Assembly (NCBI GenBank): GCA_964243435.1
Contig: CAXTFM010000005.1
Span: 1-60,971 of the forward strand
Direction of reading: 5' to 3'
DNA length: 60,971 nt
DNA from: RH-AL1 sp964243435
GTDB lineage: Bacteria > Pseudomonadota > Alphaproteobacteria > Rhizobiales > Beijerinckiaceae
Part shown: one piece after another, positions 46,111 to 55,555 of the stretch
Position numbering within the stretch: position 1 is the first letter of the stretch
Layout: each line of letters starts with the position of its first letter
Made by a program: the position numbers and the translations under genes
Notes under the pieces: model-generated
Databases searched by the model: none
Told to the model about the DNA's origin: nothing
Seen by the model: only the letters and a program-made list of their open reading frames with translations

Positions 46111-47637
46111 GTGAACAAGCTGGAAAAGCCGGTCGCGAGCGTCGAGCATCGCGGAAACTACGTCAACGGCCGCGAGGTCGAGGCGGGTGGGGGCGAACGC
46201 ATCGAGGTCCGCAATCCCGCCACCGACGCGGTGATCGCCACCATCCCGAACTCAAGCGCTGCCGACGTCGACCGCGCCATGGCGGCGGCGCGCGCCGCCT
46301 TCGAGGGCCGCGAATGGGGTGGCATGGGCGTGCGCGACCGCGCCCGCCTGGTGAACCGCATCGCCGACGCCTTCGAGGCCAACCTCGACGCATTGTACAA
46401 GCTCGAAACCATGAACAACGGACGCCCGATCAACGAAACGCGGGCGCAGATCGGGCGGCTGCCGGACTTCTTCCGCTACTTCGCCGGCTTGGCGCTGGCG
46501 CGACGCGACGACGTGATCCCCGTCGAAGGCCCCTATCTCAACTACACGCTGCGCACGCCGATCGGCGTCGTCGCGAATTGCACGCCCTTCAATCACCCGC
46601 TGATGATCATGTGCAAATCGCTGGCGCCCGTGCTGGCAACGGGCTGCACCACGGTCGTCAAGCCCTCCGAGTACACGCCGCTGACCACGCTGAAGCTCGC
46701 CGCCATCTTCAAGGAGGCGGGGCTGCCCGATGGCGTGTTCAACGTGGTGCTGGGCTACGGCGCCACCACCGGCAAGGCGCTGGCCGAGCACCCCGACATC
46801 AACAAGCTGGTGCTGACGGGCGGCACGGAGGCGGGGCGGATCGCCGGCGCCGCGGCGGCCAGGGTCTTCGCCCACCAGACCATGGAACTCGGCGGCAAGA
46901 CGCCGGTCATGGTGTTCGACGACTTCGACGTCGACCAGGCGGTGAACTATGCCGCCTTCGGCGCCTTCATCGGCGCCGGGCAGACCTGCGTATGCGCCTC
47001 GCGCCACCTCGTGCAGGCGTCGATCTACGACGAATTCGTGGAGAAGCTCGCGCGCAAGGCGGCAGCCATCCGCATCGGCGATCCCTTCGACCCGGCGACG
47101 CAACTCGGCCCGGTGGTTTCGGCCAGGCAGCGCGAACGCGTGCTCACCTATGCCGGCTACGGCCACGAGGACGGCGCCCGCCTCGTTCATGGCGGCGCTC
47201 CGGCCCACGTGCCGGGCTTTGAGAACGGCTACTTCGTCGAGCCGACGGTGTTCGCTGACGTCGGCGCGCGCATGCGCGTGTTCCAGGAGGAGGTGTTCGG
47301 CCCCTTCACGGTGATCACGCCCTTCCGCGACGAGGACGAGGCGCTGCGCCTCGCCAACGACTCGCCCTTCGGCCTCGCGGCGGCGGTGCGCACCCGCGAC
47401 GTGTCGCGCGCCCACCGCGTTGCGGCAAGGGTCAAGGCCGGAATCGTGTGGATCAACGACCACCACCGGCTCGACCCCGCCTCGCCCTGGGGCGGCGTCG
47501 GCGACAGCGGCATCGGCCGCGAGTGCGGCAGCGAAAGCTTCAACAACTACTTCGACGTGAAAAGCGTCATGGTGCCGACCGAGTCGAAGCCGTTCGACTG
47601 GTACGGCGGCAGCGGAGCGCCGCGCCGCTTGAACTGA
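46111..47637 (+). CDS. NAD(P)-dependent aldehyde dehydrogenase
   Basis: 508 residues from GTG 46111, with GGGAG upstream. Canonical features are NCTPFNHPLMIMCKSLAPVL (catalytic Asn), VKPSEYTPLT, LTGGTEAGRIAG (cofactor loop), E259 in MELGGKTPV, the nucleophile C293 in GAGQTCVCASR, EEVFGPFTVI, and NDHHRLDPASPWGGVGDSG. It oxidises an aldehyde to its acid. The substrate is unknown; the group resembles hydroxymuconic-semialdehyde/betaine-type enzymes. Cotranscribed with the gntR gene (10 bp gap) and the MFS gene (76 bp). Confidence 0.93.
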   Translation: MNKLEKPVASVEHRGNYVNGREVEAGGGERIEVRNPATDAVIATIPNSSAADVDRAMAAARAAFEGREWGGMGVRDRARLVNRIADAFEANLDALYKLETMNNGRPINETRAQIGRLPDFFRYFAGLALARRDDVIPVEGPYLNYTLRTPIGVVANCTPFNHPLMIMCKSLAPVLATGCTTVVKPSEYTPLTTLKLAAIFKEAGLPDGVFNVVLGYGATTGKALAEHPDINKLVLTGGTEAGRIAGAAAARVFAHQTMELGGKTPVMVFDDFDVDQAVNYAAFGAFIGAGQTCVCASRHLVQASIYDEFVEKLARKAAAIRIGDPFDPATQLGPVVSARQRERVLTYAGYGHEDGARLVHGGAPAHVPGFENGYFVEPTVFADVGARMRVFQEEVFGPFTVITPFRDEDEALRLANDSPFGLAAAVRTRDVSRAHRVAARVKAGIVWINDHHRLDPASPWGGVGDSGIGRECGSESFNNYFDVKSVMVPTESKPFDWYGGSGAPRRLN

Positions 47638-47713
47638 CCGGCGCAGCCGCAGGGGCGCGCATCCGCCAAGACGGATGGCTGCCGCAGGGCGCGTAGCAAA
47701 AAGGGAGGCCGTG

Positions 47714-49087
47714 ATGTCAGGTTCAGCCAATGCCGGTGCGCGTCTCGATCGACTGCCGATCGGGCCGTTCCATTACCGCATCATGTGGCTGATCGGCATC
47801 GGCATGTTCTTCGACGGCTTCGACATCTACGTCGCCGGGGCCGTGCTCGCTGCCACCTTCAAAAGCGGCTTCTCCACTCTCGGACAGAACGCGCTGTTCG
47901 TGTCGATGACCTTTGTCGGCATGATGCTCGGCTCGTTCCTCACCGGCTTCCTCGGCGACCGCTACGGGCGGCGCTTCACCTACCAGGCGAACCTGCTCAT
48001 CTTCGGCCTCGCCTCCATCGCGGCCGCCTTCGCGCCGAGCATGGGCGTGCTGATCGCGCTGCGCCTCCTGATCGGGATCGGGCTCGGCGCCGAGAACGTG
48101 GTCGGTTATTCGACGCTGACCGAGTTCGTGCCGGCCCGCTCGCGTGGCCGTTGGCTCGGGCTGATGGCCGTGTTCGTGGTGACGGGCCTCCCCGCCGCCT
48201 CGCTGATCGGCTACGTGCTCGTGCCCACCTTCGGTTGGCGCGTGATGTTCCTGCTCGGCGGTGCCGGTGCGCTGGTCGTGTGGTACTTGCGCAAGGGCCT
48301 GCCGGAGTCGCCGCGTTGGCTCGAGGCGGTCGGGCGCGTGGCGGAGGCCGATGCGCTCCTTGCCGAGATCGAGCGCGTCGCCGCCAAAGGCGGTACCCTC
48401 CCCGAGCCGCTGCCGGTCGCACCCGCAGCGGAGATCGTGTCGCTGGCGACCCTGTTCAGGCCGCCCTACCTCGGCCGCCTCTTCGTCGGCATTACATGCC
48501 TCGTCACCATCAATACGCTGCTCTACGGCTTCGTGACCTGGCTACCGACCTTCTTCGTCCACCAGGGCTTCGACATCGCCCGTTCGTTCGGTTTCGTGCT
48601 GCTGATGGGGTGCGGCGCGCCGCTCGGCTCCTTCATCGGAGCGCTCACGGCCGATCGGTGGGGCCGCAAGAAGACCATCTGCGCCGCGTCCGCCCTCGCC
48701 CTGGTGCTCGGCCTCCTGTACCCCTTCGTCACCGACCCGGTCGCGCTGGTCGCCGTCGGCTTCGCGATGACGGTGCCGATCTACGTGCTCGTGGCGCTGC
48801 TGTTCGGCATCTACATCCCCGAGCTGTTTCCGACGCCGATCCGGTTGCGGGGTGCCGGCATTTGCAACACCTTCGGCCGCGGCGCGACCATCGTGACGCC
48901 GTTCATCGTCGTATCGCTTTACAACGGCGGCGGCGTCATTGCCGTGACCGAGCTGATGGCTGGGCTGCTCGCCGTGCAAATCGTCGTGGTGGCCCTGTTC
49001 GGCATCGAACCGGCCGCGCGTCGCCTGGAAGACATGCGGATCGGCGACGAGCGGGTGGGCGTACCGCTGGAGGTCGGCGCGCCGTGA
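47714..49087 (+). CDS. MFS transporter, sugar/aromatic-acid:H+ symporter type
   Basis: 457 residues from ATG 47714, with GGGAGG upstream. Marks are MWLIGIGMFFDGFDIYVAG (TM1 with the D-G-F-D motif of acid symporters), GFLGDRYGRRFTYQ (loop 2-3), RLLIGIGLGAENVVG (TM4), VPARSRGRWLG, GLPESPRWLEAVGR after TM6, and ALTADRWGRKKTICA (loop 8-9). The D-G-F-D motif and context suggest uptake of an organic acid or related compound. It is the third gene of the gntR-aldehyde dehydrogenase operon and probably imports the compound that operon degrades. Confidence 0.9.
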   Translation: MSGSANAGARLDRLPIGPFHYRIMWLIGIGMFFDGFDIYVAGAVLAATFKSGFSTLGQNALFVSMTFVGMMLGSFLTGFLGDRYGRRFTYQANLLIFGLASIAAAFAPSMGVLIALRLLIGIGLGAENVVGYSTLTEFVPARSRGRWLGLMAVFVVTGLPAASLIGYVLVPTFGWRVMFLLGGAGALVVWYLRKGLPESPRWLEAVGRVAEADALLAEIERVAAKGGTLPEPLPVAPAAEIVSLATLFRPPYLGRLFVGITCLVTINTLLYGFVTWLPTFFVHQGFDIARSFGFVLLMGCGAPLGSFIGALTADRWGRKKTICAASALALVLGLLYPFVTDPVALVAVGFAMTVPIYVLVALLFGIYIPELFPTPIRLRGAGICNTFGRGATIVTPFIVVSLYNGGGVIAVTELMAGLLAVQIVVVALFGIEPAARRLEDMRIGDERVGVPLEVGAP

Positions 49088-49358
49088 CGCAACGGCGCCA
49101 TCGTCAAGGGCTGCCGTCGGCGGGTGACAAAGGGATAGGGGGCGGGGGAGGGCGCGTTGCAGCACGGCCCAAGCTGAAGGGGATCGTCGGACGCGACGAG
49201 GCGATCCGGCGTCATGGGCAGGCCAGCGCCGCCGCCGGTCGGCACCGGCCTGACCGGGGCTCGCCGTCCATCCATCAGGCGCTTCCTGTGCGGGGACGAG
49301 AACGCCGGATGGGCCGCGTCTGCCCGACCGGTCTGTAAACGGCGACGGTCCATCCTCC
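49088..49358. other. convergent intergenic, no gene recognised
   Basis: It lies between the MFS gene and the end of the ABC transporter operon. No convincing terminator hairpin with a T run was identified. Confidence 0.35.
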
Positions 49359-50108
49359 TCACAGGCTGAGATGGTCGCGCACGCGGGCTCGTGCCTGCGG
49401 CTCGCACGCACCCTCGTCGTCGATCGCGCCGAGTTTAAGCACCGCCCAGCGGTCGGCGATGCCGAGTGCGAAATCGAGGTTCTGCTCGATCACCAGCATG
49501 GCGGTGCCGTCGCGGGCGCGCTCGTCGCGCAGCGCACGGGCGATGCGGTCGACCACGGACGGTTGCAACCCTTCCGAGATTTCATCCACGAGCAGGAGGC
49601 GCGGGCGCAGCATGAGCGCGCGCGCGAGGATCAGCATCTTCTGTTCGCCGCCCGACAGCGTGCCGGCGCGCTGCTTGAGCCGATCCTTGAGGAACGGGAA
49701 ATAACCGAAAGCATGGTCGAGCGCCGGGCCGAGCGCGGCGTCGATGCGGACCGCGAGGCGGAGGTTGTCGCGGATCGACAGGTCGGGGAACAGCGGCTGG
49801 TCCTGCGGCACGTAGCTCACCCCCGCGGCGATCAACGCGGCCGGCGCCATGTCGGCCCGATTCATGCCGTTGACGTGGATTGCCCCCCCGCGAAGCGGCA
49901 CCAGACCGAGAACCGTCTTGAGCAGCGTGGACTTGCCCATGCCGTTCTTGCCGAGCAGGGCCACGATCTCGCCCCGCCGCACGTCCAAGTCGACGTCGCG
50001 CACCACGGGCACCGCGCCGTAGCCGCTCGACACGCCGCGTAGCGAGAGGGCGGCCGTGTCCGCCGGCGCAGCGACCCGGGGCGCTGCCGCCTCAAGCATC
50101 GGGCGCAT
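49359..50108 (-). CDS. livF: branched-chain/amide-type ABC transporter ATPase (LivF-like)
   Basis: 249 residues. Walker A is LLGKNGMGKSTLLKT, the Q-loop YVPQDQPLFPDLSIRDNL, the signature TLSGGEQKMLILARAL, Walker B RLLLVDEISEGLQPS, and the switch VIEQNLDF. The length and the NGMGKST Walker A are typical of LivF. The ATG at 50108 overlaps the stop of the preceding fused permease-ATPase gene by one base. The frame stays open far upstream (to 51713) inside that gene, but this is a shadow. It is the last gene of the operon. Confidence 0.92.
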   Translation of the reverse strand: MRPMLEAAAPRVAAPADTAALSLRGVSSGYGAVPVVRDVDLDVRRGEIVALLGKNGMGKSTLLKTVLGLVPLRGGAIHVNGMNRADMAPAALIAAGVSYVPQDQPLFPDLSIRDNLRLAVRIDAALGPALDHAFGYFPFLKDRLKQRAGTLSGGEQKMLILARALMLRPRLLLVDEISEGLQPSVVDRIARALRDERARDGTAMLVIEQNLDFALGIADRWAVLKLGAIDDEGACEPQARARVRDHLSL

Positions 50109-51904
50109 CAAACATGGGCGCCACCCGCGTAGATGGTCCGCACGGTTTCGGAGTGGACGACGTCGTCGACGCTGCCGTCGAGCACGAGGCGCCCCTGGTG
50201 CAGCACCACGATGCGTGACGACACCTGCCGCACGAAGTCGAGGTCGTGTTCGACCAGGATGGCGGCGACGCCGGCCCCCGCTGTGACCTGGCGCAAGACG
50301 GTGCCGATCATGTTGCGCTCCGCCCCGGTGAGGCCGGCGGTCGGCTCGTCGAGCAGGATGAGGCTGGGTTCGAGGGCCAGCACCATGGCGAGTTCGAGGG
50401 CCTGCTTCATGCCGTGCGACAGCAGGCGGGCCGGCGAGGCGAGCAGCGTGCCAAGGCCCGTCAACCGTAGGATCTCGGCGCTGGCGGGCGGCAGGGGCAG
50501 GGTCGCCGCCGCAGCGATGGGGCTTGGCGCCTCGGCGGCGGTTCGGGCGAGGCGCAGGCACTCGGCGACGGTGAGGCTTTCGAAGACGCTGGCGAGCTGG
50601 AACTTGCGGCCGACGCCGAGCGCAGCGACCCGGTCGGGCGTGAGGCCGGCGATGGAGCGGCCGGCGATCGAGACGGTGCCGGTGAACGGCTCCGTGCCGT
50701 CGCTCAGGCAACGCATCAGCGTGGTCTTGCCGGCGCCGTTCGGGCCGACGATGCTGACAAGCTCTCCGGCACGGATATCGAGCGATACGTCCCGCAGCAC
50801 CGACAGACTGCCGAAGGAGCGGGCGACGTTGGCGACCCTGAGGAGGGGCAGCCCGCCGCCGGACGCGTGGCGGGGCGATGACGCCGCGACGATGCGGGGC
50901 ACGTCCGGCGCGCGCCGGCCGAGCGGGAGCGCCGCGATTCCGCGCCGCACCGGGCCGGCGAGTCCCTCGGGAAGCAGGATGATGATGACCACGAAGCCTG
51001 CGCCAAGCACGAGCTGCCACAGGAACGGCAGGTTCCCCGACAGACTGGCGCCGAGGTCGTCGATCGCGATCGCGCCCAGCACGGGACCGAGCAGCGAGCC
51101 GCGGCCGCCGAGCGCGACCCAGATCACCAGCTCCGTGCCGAACAGGAAGCCGGTGTTCTCCGGCGCGACAACCCCCGAAGCGTGGGCGAACAGGAAGCCG
51201 GCGAGCCCGGCCACGCCGGCAAGCGTCACCGTCAGCGCGATCTGGATGCGCTTGGCGCCGATGCCGAGATAGGCGCAGCGCAGGTCGTTGTCGCGCACGG
51301 CGAGCAGCACCCGGCCGGCATCCGAGCGCACGAAGACCCAGGCCGCGAGCGTCACGGCGACGAGGACGCATCCGGCGAGCCGGAAGAAGCCTTCGAGTTC
51401 GAGCGGCAGCGTGTCGTAGCCGACGAGGCCGCTGCTCGACCCCGTCCACGTCCCGCCCGAGTACACCAGCTGCGTGACCACGATGGGGAACACCAGCGAG
51501 ATCACAGACGCGTAAAGCGGCGTCGAGCGATGGTAGAAGGACAGCCAGCCGACCACGAGGCCGAGCAGCATCGGCAGCGCGACGGCGAGCGTGAGGGCCG
51601 CCGCCATCCAGGCCGGCGTCGCGCCGAGATTCGCCATCGTCATCGCGGTCGCGTAGGCGCCGACGCCGAAGAACGCCGCCTGCCCGAAGGTCAGGATCCC
51701 GGTGAAGCCCCAAAGCAGGTCCACCGTGACGGCGAGCACCGCGTAGATCATCGATCGCGTGAGGACGTTGACGCTGAACGTGTCAAGCACGAGGGGGGCG
51801 AGCCAGACGCCCAGCGCGCCCGCGAGCGCGACGAGAAGCGGCGGGAGCAGGCCGGCGGCCCTCGTCCGGTCCCGGCGGGCTTCGGCGCGCGCGTCGTCAA
51901 GCAC
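50108..51904 (-). CDS. ABC transporter LivM permease fused to LivG ATPase
   Basis: 598 residues. The N-terminal permease (about 1-330, ~9 helices) has LLWGFTGILTFGQAAFFGVG, the ALGGRGSLLGPVLGA motif (EAA-like loop) and IILLPEGLAG. It is followed by a Pro/Arg linker and a C-terminal ATPase (about 350-598) with Walker A SIVGPNGAGKTTLMR, the signature LLSHGMKQALELAM, Walker B PSLILLDEPTAGLTG, and ILVEHDLDF. In many bacteria these are separate genes; here they form one protein, as in some Liv/amide-type systems. Its start overlaps the LivH gene by 8 bases and its stop overlaps livF, so the operon is tightly coupled. The ATPase keeps all catalytic motifs. Confidence 0.92.
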   Translation of the reverse strand: MLDDARAEARRDRTRAAGLLPPLLVALAGALGVWLAPLVLDTFSVNVLTRSMIYAVLAVTVDLLWGFTGILTFGQAAFFGVGAYATAMTMANLGATPAWMAAALTLAVALPMLLGLVVGWLSFYHRSTPLYASVISLVFPIVVTQLVYSGGTWTGSSSGLVGYDTLPLELEGFFRLAGCVLVAVTLAAWVFVRSDAGRVLLAVRDNDLRCAYLGIGAKRIQIALTVTLAGVAGLAGFLFAHASGVVAPENTGFLFGTELVIWVALGGRGSLLGPVLGAIAIDDLGASLSGNLPFLWQLVLGAGFVVIIILLPEGLAGPVRRGIAALPLGRRAPDVPRIVAASSPRHASGGGLPLLRVANVARSFGSLSVLRDVSLDIRAGELVSIVGPNGAGKTTLMRCLSDGTEPFTGTVSIAGRSIAGLTPDRVAALGVGRKFQLASVFESLTVAECLRLARTAAEAPSPIAAAATLPLPPASAEILRLTGLGTLLASPARLLSHGMKQALELAMVLALEPSLILLDEPTAGLTGAERNMIGTVLRQVTAGAGVAAILVEHDLDFVRQVSSRIVVLHQGRLVLDGSVDDVVHSETVRTIYAGGAHV

Positions 51905-52730
51905 GGGAGAAGCCGCGCGGACTGACCCGCAGTACCAGCGCCGCCAGCACCGCGACCGAGATGCCGCCGAGCACGGGGCTGACGAAGGTGCTGACCAGCA
52001 CCTGCGCGGCGCCGAAGACGAGGCAGGCGACGGCGAGCGCCGCCAGCGACGTGTCCGCCACCATGACCAGCATGAAGGCCCCGATCAGCCAGGCGACGCC
52101 CATGTTGGGGTCGACGCTCGTCAAGGGCGTGAGGAGGACGCCGGCGAGGGCGGCGAGACCGGCGCCGATCATGAAGGTCAGCAGGCGCACCCGTCCGGTG
52201 TCGATCCCGAGCCCGCGCGCCAGCGTCTCGTTCATGATCACGGCGCGCGCCGACAGACCGAGCCGCGTACCTTCCAGCGTCACCGCGAAGGCGACGCCGA
52301 CGAGCACCGCCGCCGCGAGGGCGAACAGCCGGTAGGTCGAATAGGGTACGCCCCCCACCGGCACCGTGCCGGACAGCAGGCTCGGGGTGAACTGCACGTC
52401 GCGCCCGAAGGCGAGGGTGATGAGCTGGCCGATCACGATGCCGAGGCCCCAGGTCGCGAGAATGGCGTCGAGAGGGCGGCGGTACAGCGGCCGGATGATC
52501 AGGAACTCGGCGGCGCCGCCGAGGACCGCGCCGACGACGAAGGCCAGCGGCAGCGCGGCCCACGGGTTCAGGCCGAGCCGGGCGGCGATCACGGCGCAGT
52601 ACGCGCCGACGGTGAGCCAGGCGCCGTGCGCGAAGTTGATGATCTTCAGCACCCCGAACACGGCGAGGAGCCCGACGGCGACGATGAACAGGATCGCCGC
52701 CGTGGTGACGATGTCGAGCAGCAGCAGCAT
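51897..52730 (-). CDS. livH: branched-chain/amide-type ABC transporter permease (LivH-like)
   Basis: 277 residues, about 8 membrane segments. It shows the LivH features LAVFGVLKIINFAHGAWLTV near the N-terminus, FLIIRPLYRRPLDAILATWG, RAVIMNETLARGLGIDTGRV and FMIGAGLAALAGVLLTPLTS. The NFAHG and RARAV/RAVI-type loops match the LivH/UrtB permease group. It lies 35 bp after the binding-protein gene and overlaps the fused permease-ATPase by 8 bases. Confidence 0.92.
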   Translation of the reverse strand: MLLLLDIVTTAAILFIVAVGLLAVFGVLKIINFAHGAWLTVGAYCAVIAARLGLNPWAALPLAFVVGAVLGGAAEFLIIRPLYRRPLDAILATWGLGIVIGQLITLAFGRDVQFTPSLLSGTVPVGGVPYSTYRLFALAAAVLVGVAFAVTLEGTRLGLSARAVIMNETLARGLGIDTGRVRLLTFMIGAGLAALAGVLLTPLTSVDPNMGVAWLIGAFMLVMVADTSLAALAVACLVFGAAQVLVSTFVSPVLGGISVAVLAALVLRVSPRGFSRA

Positions 52731-52765
52731 CGCTCAGGCTCCAGGGAGGAAGGCGGTCCCGCGCG

Positions 52766-53932
52766 TCACTTCAGCTTGGGGCACTGCGCGCCGGGATCGA
52801 CGTCCTTGAAGGTCGCCGCGACCTTGACGGTGCCGTCCCCCTGCACCTGGCCGAGATACATGGTGAGCGGCGCGTGGTGCTCGCGGCTCATCTGGATGGT
52901 GCCGCGCGGGCCGGTGAAGGACACGGCCGGCAGGGCGTCGAGCACCTTGTCGGCGGCGGTGGTTCCGGCCTTCTCGACGGCGGCCTTGTATAGGTAGACG
53001 GCCTCGTATTCCGGCACGGACAAATCGTTGGGGGTCTTGAGGTCGGCCCCGAACTTCTTCTTCGCGGCGTCGAGGAACTTCCTGTTCTCGGGCGTGTCGA
53101 TGCCGGTCACGTAGGAGGCCGACAGGTAGATGCCGGTGGCGTCCGCCCCCATGCTCTTGGCGGTGCCCTCGTCCACCGCGAGGTTGGCGTAGGGGATGTC
53201 GATGCCGGCCGCGCGCATCTGCTTCGTCAGCGTCACGTTGGGCGCACCGCCGGCCGTGGAGGTGATGAGCGCGTCGGGTTTGGCCTCCTTGAGCTTGGAC
53301 AGGATGGGCGTCCAGTCCGAGCCGTCGATCGGCAGGTAGTCCTCGCCCACGATCTTGCCGCCGGTCTTCTCGACGTAGCTGCGCGAGAAGCCGAGCATGC
53401 CGCGCCCAAAGGCGTAATCGCTGCCGATCAGGAAGTACGTCTTGGCGCCGTGCTTGGCGAAGTTGTCCACGATGGGCGGGACCTGCTGCTCGGGCACCCA
53501 GGCGTCGACGTAAAGGTACTTGTTGCAGGAATGGCCCTCGTAGAACGACGTGTAGATGAATGGCACGCGGCCCTTGCTCACGATGGAAAGTCCCGCGTTG
53601 CGGGCGGCGCTGGTTTCCATGGAGATCAGCACGTCGACCTTCTTCTGATAGACGAGGGCGTCGAAGGCCTTCTGGGCGCCGGCCGCGCCCGAGGCGTCGT
53701 CGGCCACCTCCAGCGTGAGCTTGCGGCCGAGCACGCCGCCCGCGGCGTTTATCTCGTCGACCGCAAGTTGCGCTTCCTGCACGACGGAAGGGGCCACGAC
53801 GCTGTTGGCGCCGGATAGCCCGACCGGCACGCCGATGGTGATCGGACCCGAGCCTGCCGCCTGCGCGGCGGACGCCGCGAGGGCCAGTGCCAGGGCCGGT
53901 GTCAGCGCGCGTCCGAGCAGCAATCGCGTCAT
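52766..53932 (-). CDS. periplasmic binding protein of the Liv/amide (Peripla_BP_6) type
   Basis: 388 residues. A signal peptide (about 1-25, cleavage at AQA-AG) is followed by ITIGVPVGLSGANSVVAPSV, AQLAVDEINAAGGVLGR, VDVLISMETSAARNAGLSIV, YTSFYEGHSCNKYLYVD, IGSDYAFGRGMLGFSRSYVE, and SDWTPILSKLKEAKPDALIT. The pattern is closest to amide/urea-type binding proteins (AmiC/UrtA-like) rather than strict leucine binders, and the CNKY segment is characteristic of that group. It is the first gene of the operon, feeding LivH, LivMG and LivF. The acetylpolyamine amidohydrolase-type gene lies upstream on the same strand, 367 bp away. Confidence 0.9.
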   Translation of the reverse strand: MTRLLLGRALTPALALALAASAAQAAGSGPITIGVPVGLSGANSVVAPSVVQEAQLAVDEINAAGGVLGRKLTLEVADDASGAAGAQKAFDALVYQKKVDVLISMETSAARNAGLSIVSKGRVPFIYTSFYEGHSCNKYLYVDAWVPEQQVPPIVDNFAKHGAKTYFLIGSDYAFGRGMLGFSRSYVEKTGGKIVGEDYLPIDGSDWTPILSKLKEAKPDALITSTAGGAPNVTLTKQMRAAGIDIPYANLAVDEGTAKSMGADATGIYLSASYVTGIDTPENRKFLDAAKKKFGADLKTPNDLSVPEYEAVYLYKAAVEKAGTTAADKVLDALPAVSFTGPRGTIQMSREHHAPLTMYLGQVQGDGTVKVAATFKDVDPGAQCPKLK

Positions 53933-54299
53933 CGTGTTCTCCTTGCCATTCGAGACGGCGGGTCATGATCCTTTGAGCACCGGCGCCTTGCGGTGACGGG
54001 TCGCCTGCTCATAGGCACAAGCGATGCCGATCAGGGCGGCCTCGCTCCACGCCATGCCGCACGAGGCAGGACGGATCGAGCCATGCAGCAGGTCGAGGAG
54101 GACGTATCCGGCGTTTCGCCCAGCCTGTCCGTCGCCGACATGGTCTTGCCCCGGATGCGTCGCGCGTCTCACAGGCAAGCACCGGACCGGGATCAACGGC
54201 ACGGGTTCGGAGGACGGGCCACGGCTGCGGTGGCGGCCTCACTCGCCTCCGGCAAGGACGTGCGCGGCCGGGCCTGCCCCGGGGCGACGCGAAGCGACG
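53933..54299. other. intergenic upstream of the ABC operon, no gene recognised
   Basis: Probably the promoter region of the ABC transporter operon. No clear promoter elements were picked out. Confidence 0.35.
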
Positions 54300-55355
54300 T
54301 CATCTTTTCACGTCGGTGCCGAACCCGGAAAGAAACGCGTCGAGGCAGTCTCCGATCGCCTCGACCGCGTAGCCACCCTCCTGCACGATCAGCGACGGCA
54401 GGCGCAGGTCGCGCACCTGTCGCCCGACGCCGCCGAAATCGGCTGCGTCCAGCTTGAGGACGCCGATCGGGTCATCACGGTGGGCGTCGAAGCCGAGGGC
54501 GATGACGAGCGCCTCCGCCCCGAACGCACGGATACGTTCGCACGCCATGGCGACGGCCGCCGTCATCTCCGCCCCCGCGGCTCCGTGCCCGAGGGGCAGG
54601 TTGAGGTTGAAGCCCGCGCCAGGACCGCAGCCTGTCTCCGCCGCATAGCCGGTGTAGAAGGGATAGTAGTCGCTGGGGTCGGCGTGGATCGACACCGTCA
54701 GCACGTCCGCACGATTGTAGAAGATCTGCTGGGTCCCGTCGCCATGGTGCGCATCGACGTCGATCACCGCGATGCGGGCGAAACGTCGTCGCAAGCGCTG
54801 CACCGCCACCGCGGTGTTGTTGATGTAGCAGAAGCCGGTTGCGCGGTCGGCGCGGGCATGATGCCCCGAGGGGCGGCACAGGGCATAGGCAGCCGCATCG
54901 CTCTCCGATACGGCGTCGGCGGCGGTGACGGCGGTCTCGCACGAGCGCAGGATCGACAACCAGCTCTGCGGGCCCATGGGCACCGACAGGTCGCCGAGGT
55001 ACCAGCCGATTTCGCCGACGAGGCCCTTGGCCGGGCAGTCCGGCCGTGCCGCATCCTCGGGTCGACCGCTCCAGTAGGGAAAGGTGTTCGGCCAAACCTC
55101 GGGGCCGTGATCGGGAAGACCGGTCCAGCGCTTCCATACGCTTTCGAGAAAGCGGAGGTAGGCGGGCGTATGTACGCCGAGAGCGGCCTCGACCCCGTGC
55201 GCGACCGGGCGCTCGGGCGTTATGCCGTGGCGGTCCAGGGCGCCGAGGAGCCGTTCGGTGCGCAGCGGCACGTCCTTGGTCGGGACCAGCCGGCCGAAAC
55301 GCATGTACTGGCGTGGGTCATGCACCGCCTGGTCAGGATGGTAGAACGATCGCAT
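54300..55355 (-). CDS. histone deacetylase family, acetylpolyamine amidohydrolase-like
   Basis: 351 residues from ATG 55355 (MRSFYHPDQAVHDP). It has the HDAC-fold active site: CRPSGHHARADRATGFCYIN (catalytic His pair), RIAVIDVDAHHGDGTQQIFY (Zn Asp and His), ALGFDAHRDDPIG (second Zn Asp) and VQEGGYAVEAIG (catalytic Tyr). The extended loop between residues ~85 and 130 is typical of bacterial acetylpolyamine amidohydrolases (about 340 residues). It probably removes acetyl groups from N-acetylpolyamines or other small amides. It lies upstream of an amide-type ABC transporter, suggesting uptake and deacetylation of an acetamide compound (inference). Confidence 0.9.
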   Translation of the reverse strand: MRSFYHPDQAVHDPRQYMRFGRLVPTKDVPLRTERLLGALDRHGITPERPVAHGVEAALGVHTPAYLRFLESVWKRWTGLPDHGPEVWPNTFPYWSGRPEDAARPDCPAKGLVGEIGWYLGDLSVPMGPQSWLSILRSCETAVTAADAVSESDAAAYALCRPSGHHARADRATGFCYINNTAVAVQRLRRRFARIAVIDVDAHHGDGTQQIFYNRADVLTVSIHADPSDYYPFYTGYAAETGCGPGAGFNLNLPLGHGAAGAEMTAAVAMACERIRAFGAEALVIALGFDAHRDDPIGVLKLDAADFGGVGRQVRDLRLPSLIVQEGGYAVEAIGDCLDAFLSGFGTDVKR

Positions 55356-55469
55356 GGCTGCACACTTCGGTGGCGGCGAGATCATATGGCCGCGGTTTCG
55401 GCGCTCTGGGAACGGGCACGCTCGGGCATGGTGGCTTTTAGGAGCGACCCGGTAAACTCCTTATCAGGT

Positions 55470-55555
55470 TCATGGGGTGGGTGACGACGTGAACGCGTCG
55501 GCCGTGCGACCTTCCTCGACGATGATCCCGCGCTGCATGACACGGTCTGCCAAGA
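55470..55555 (-). pseudogene. C-terminal scrap of a peptide/nickel-type ABC ATPase
   Basis: One frame reads LADRVMQRGIIVEEGRTADA and F, then stops at 55470. This matches the segment ADRV...G.IVEEG.T..VF found after the switch histidine in oligopeptide ABC ATPases (OppD/DppD/F type). A neighbouring frame continues with HPMNLIRSL, resembling the HPYTRxLL that follows. Nothing upstream (Walker A, signature) remains. It is a decayed fragment, not a gene. Confidence 0.6.

Noticed and set aside
49359..51713. 784-codon frame suggesting that LivF is also fused to upstream sequence
   Set aside because: The extra part is an out-of-frame shadow of the LivM-LivG gene; LivF starts at 50108.
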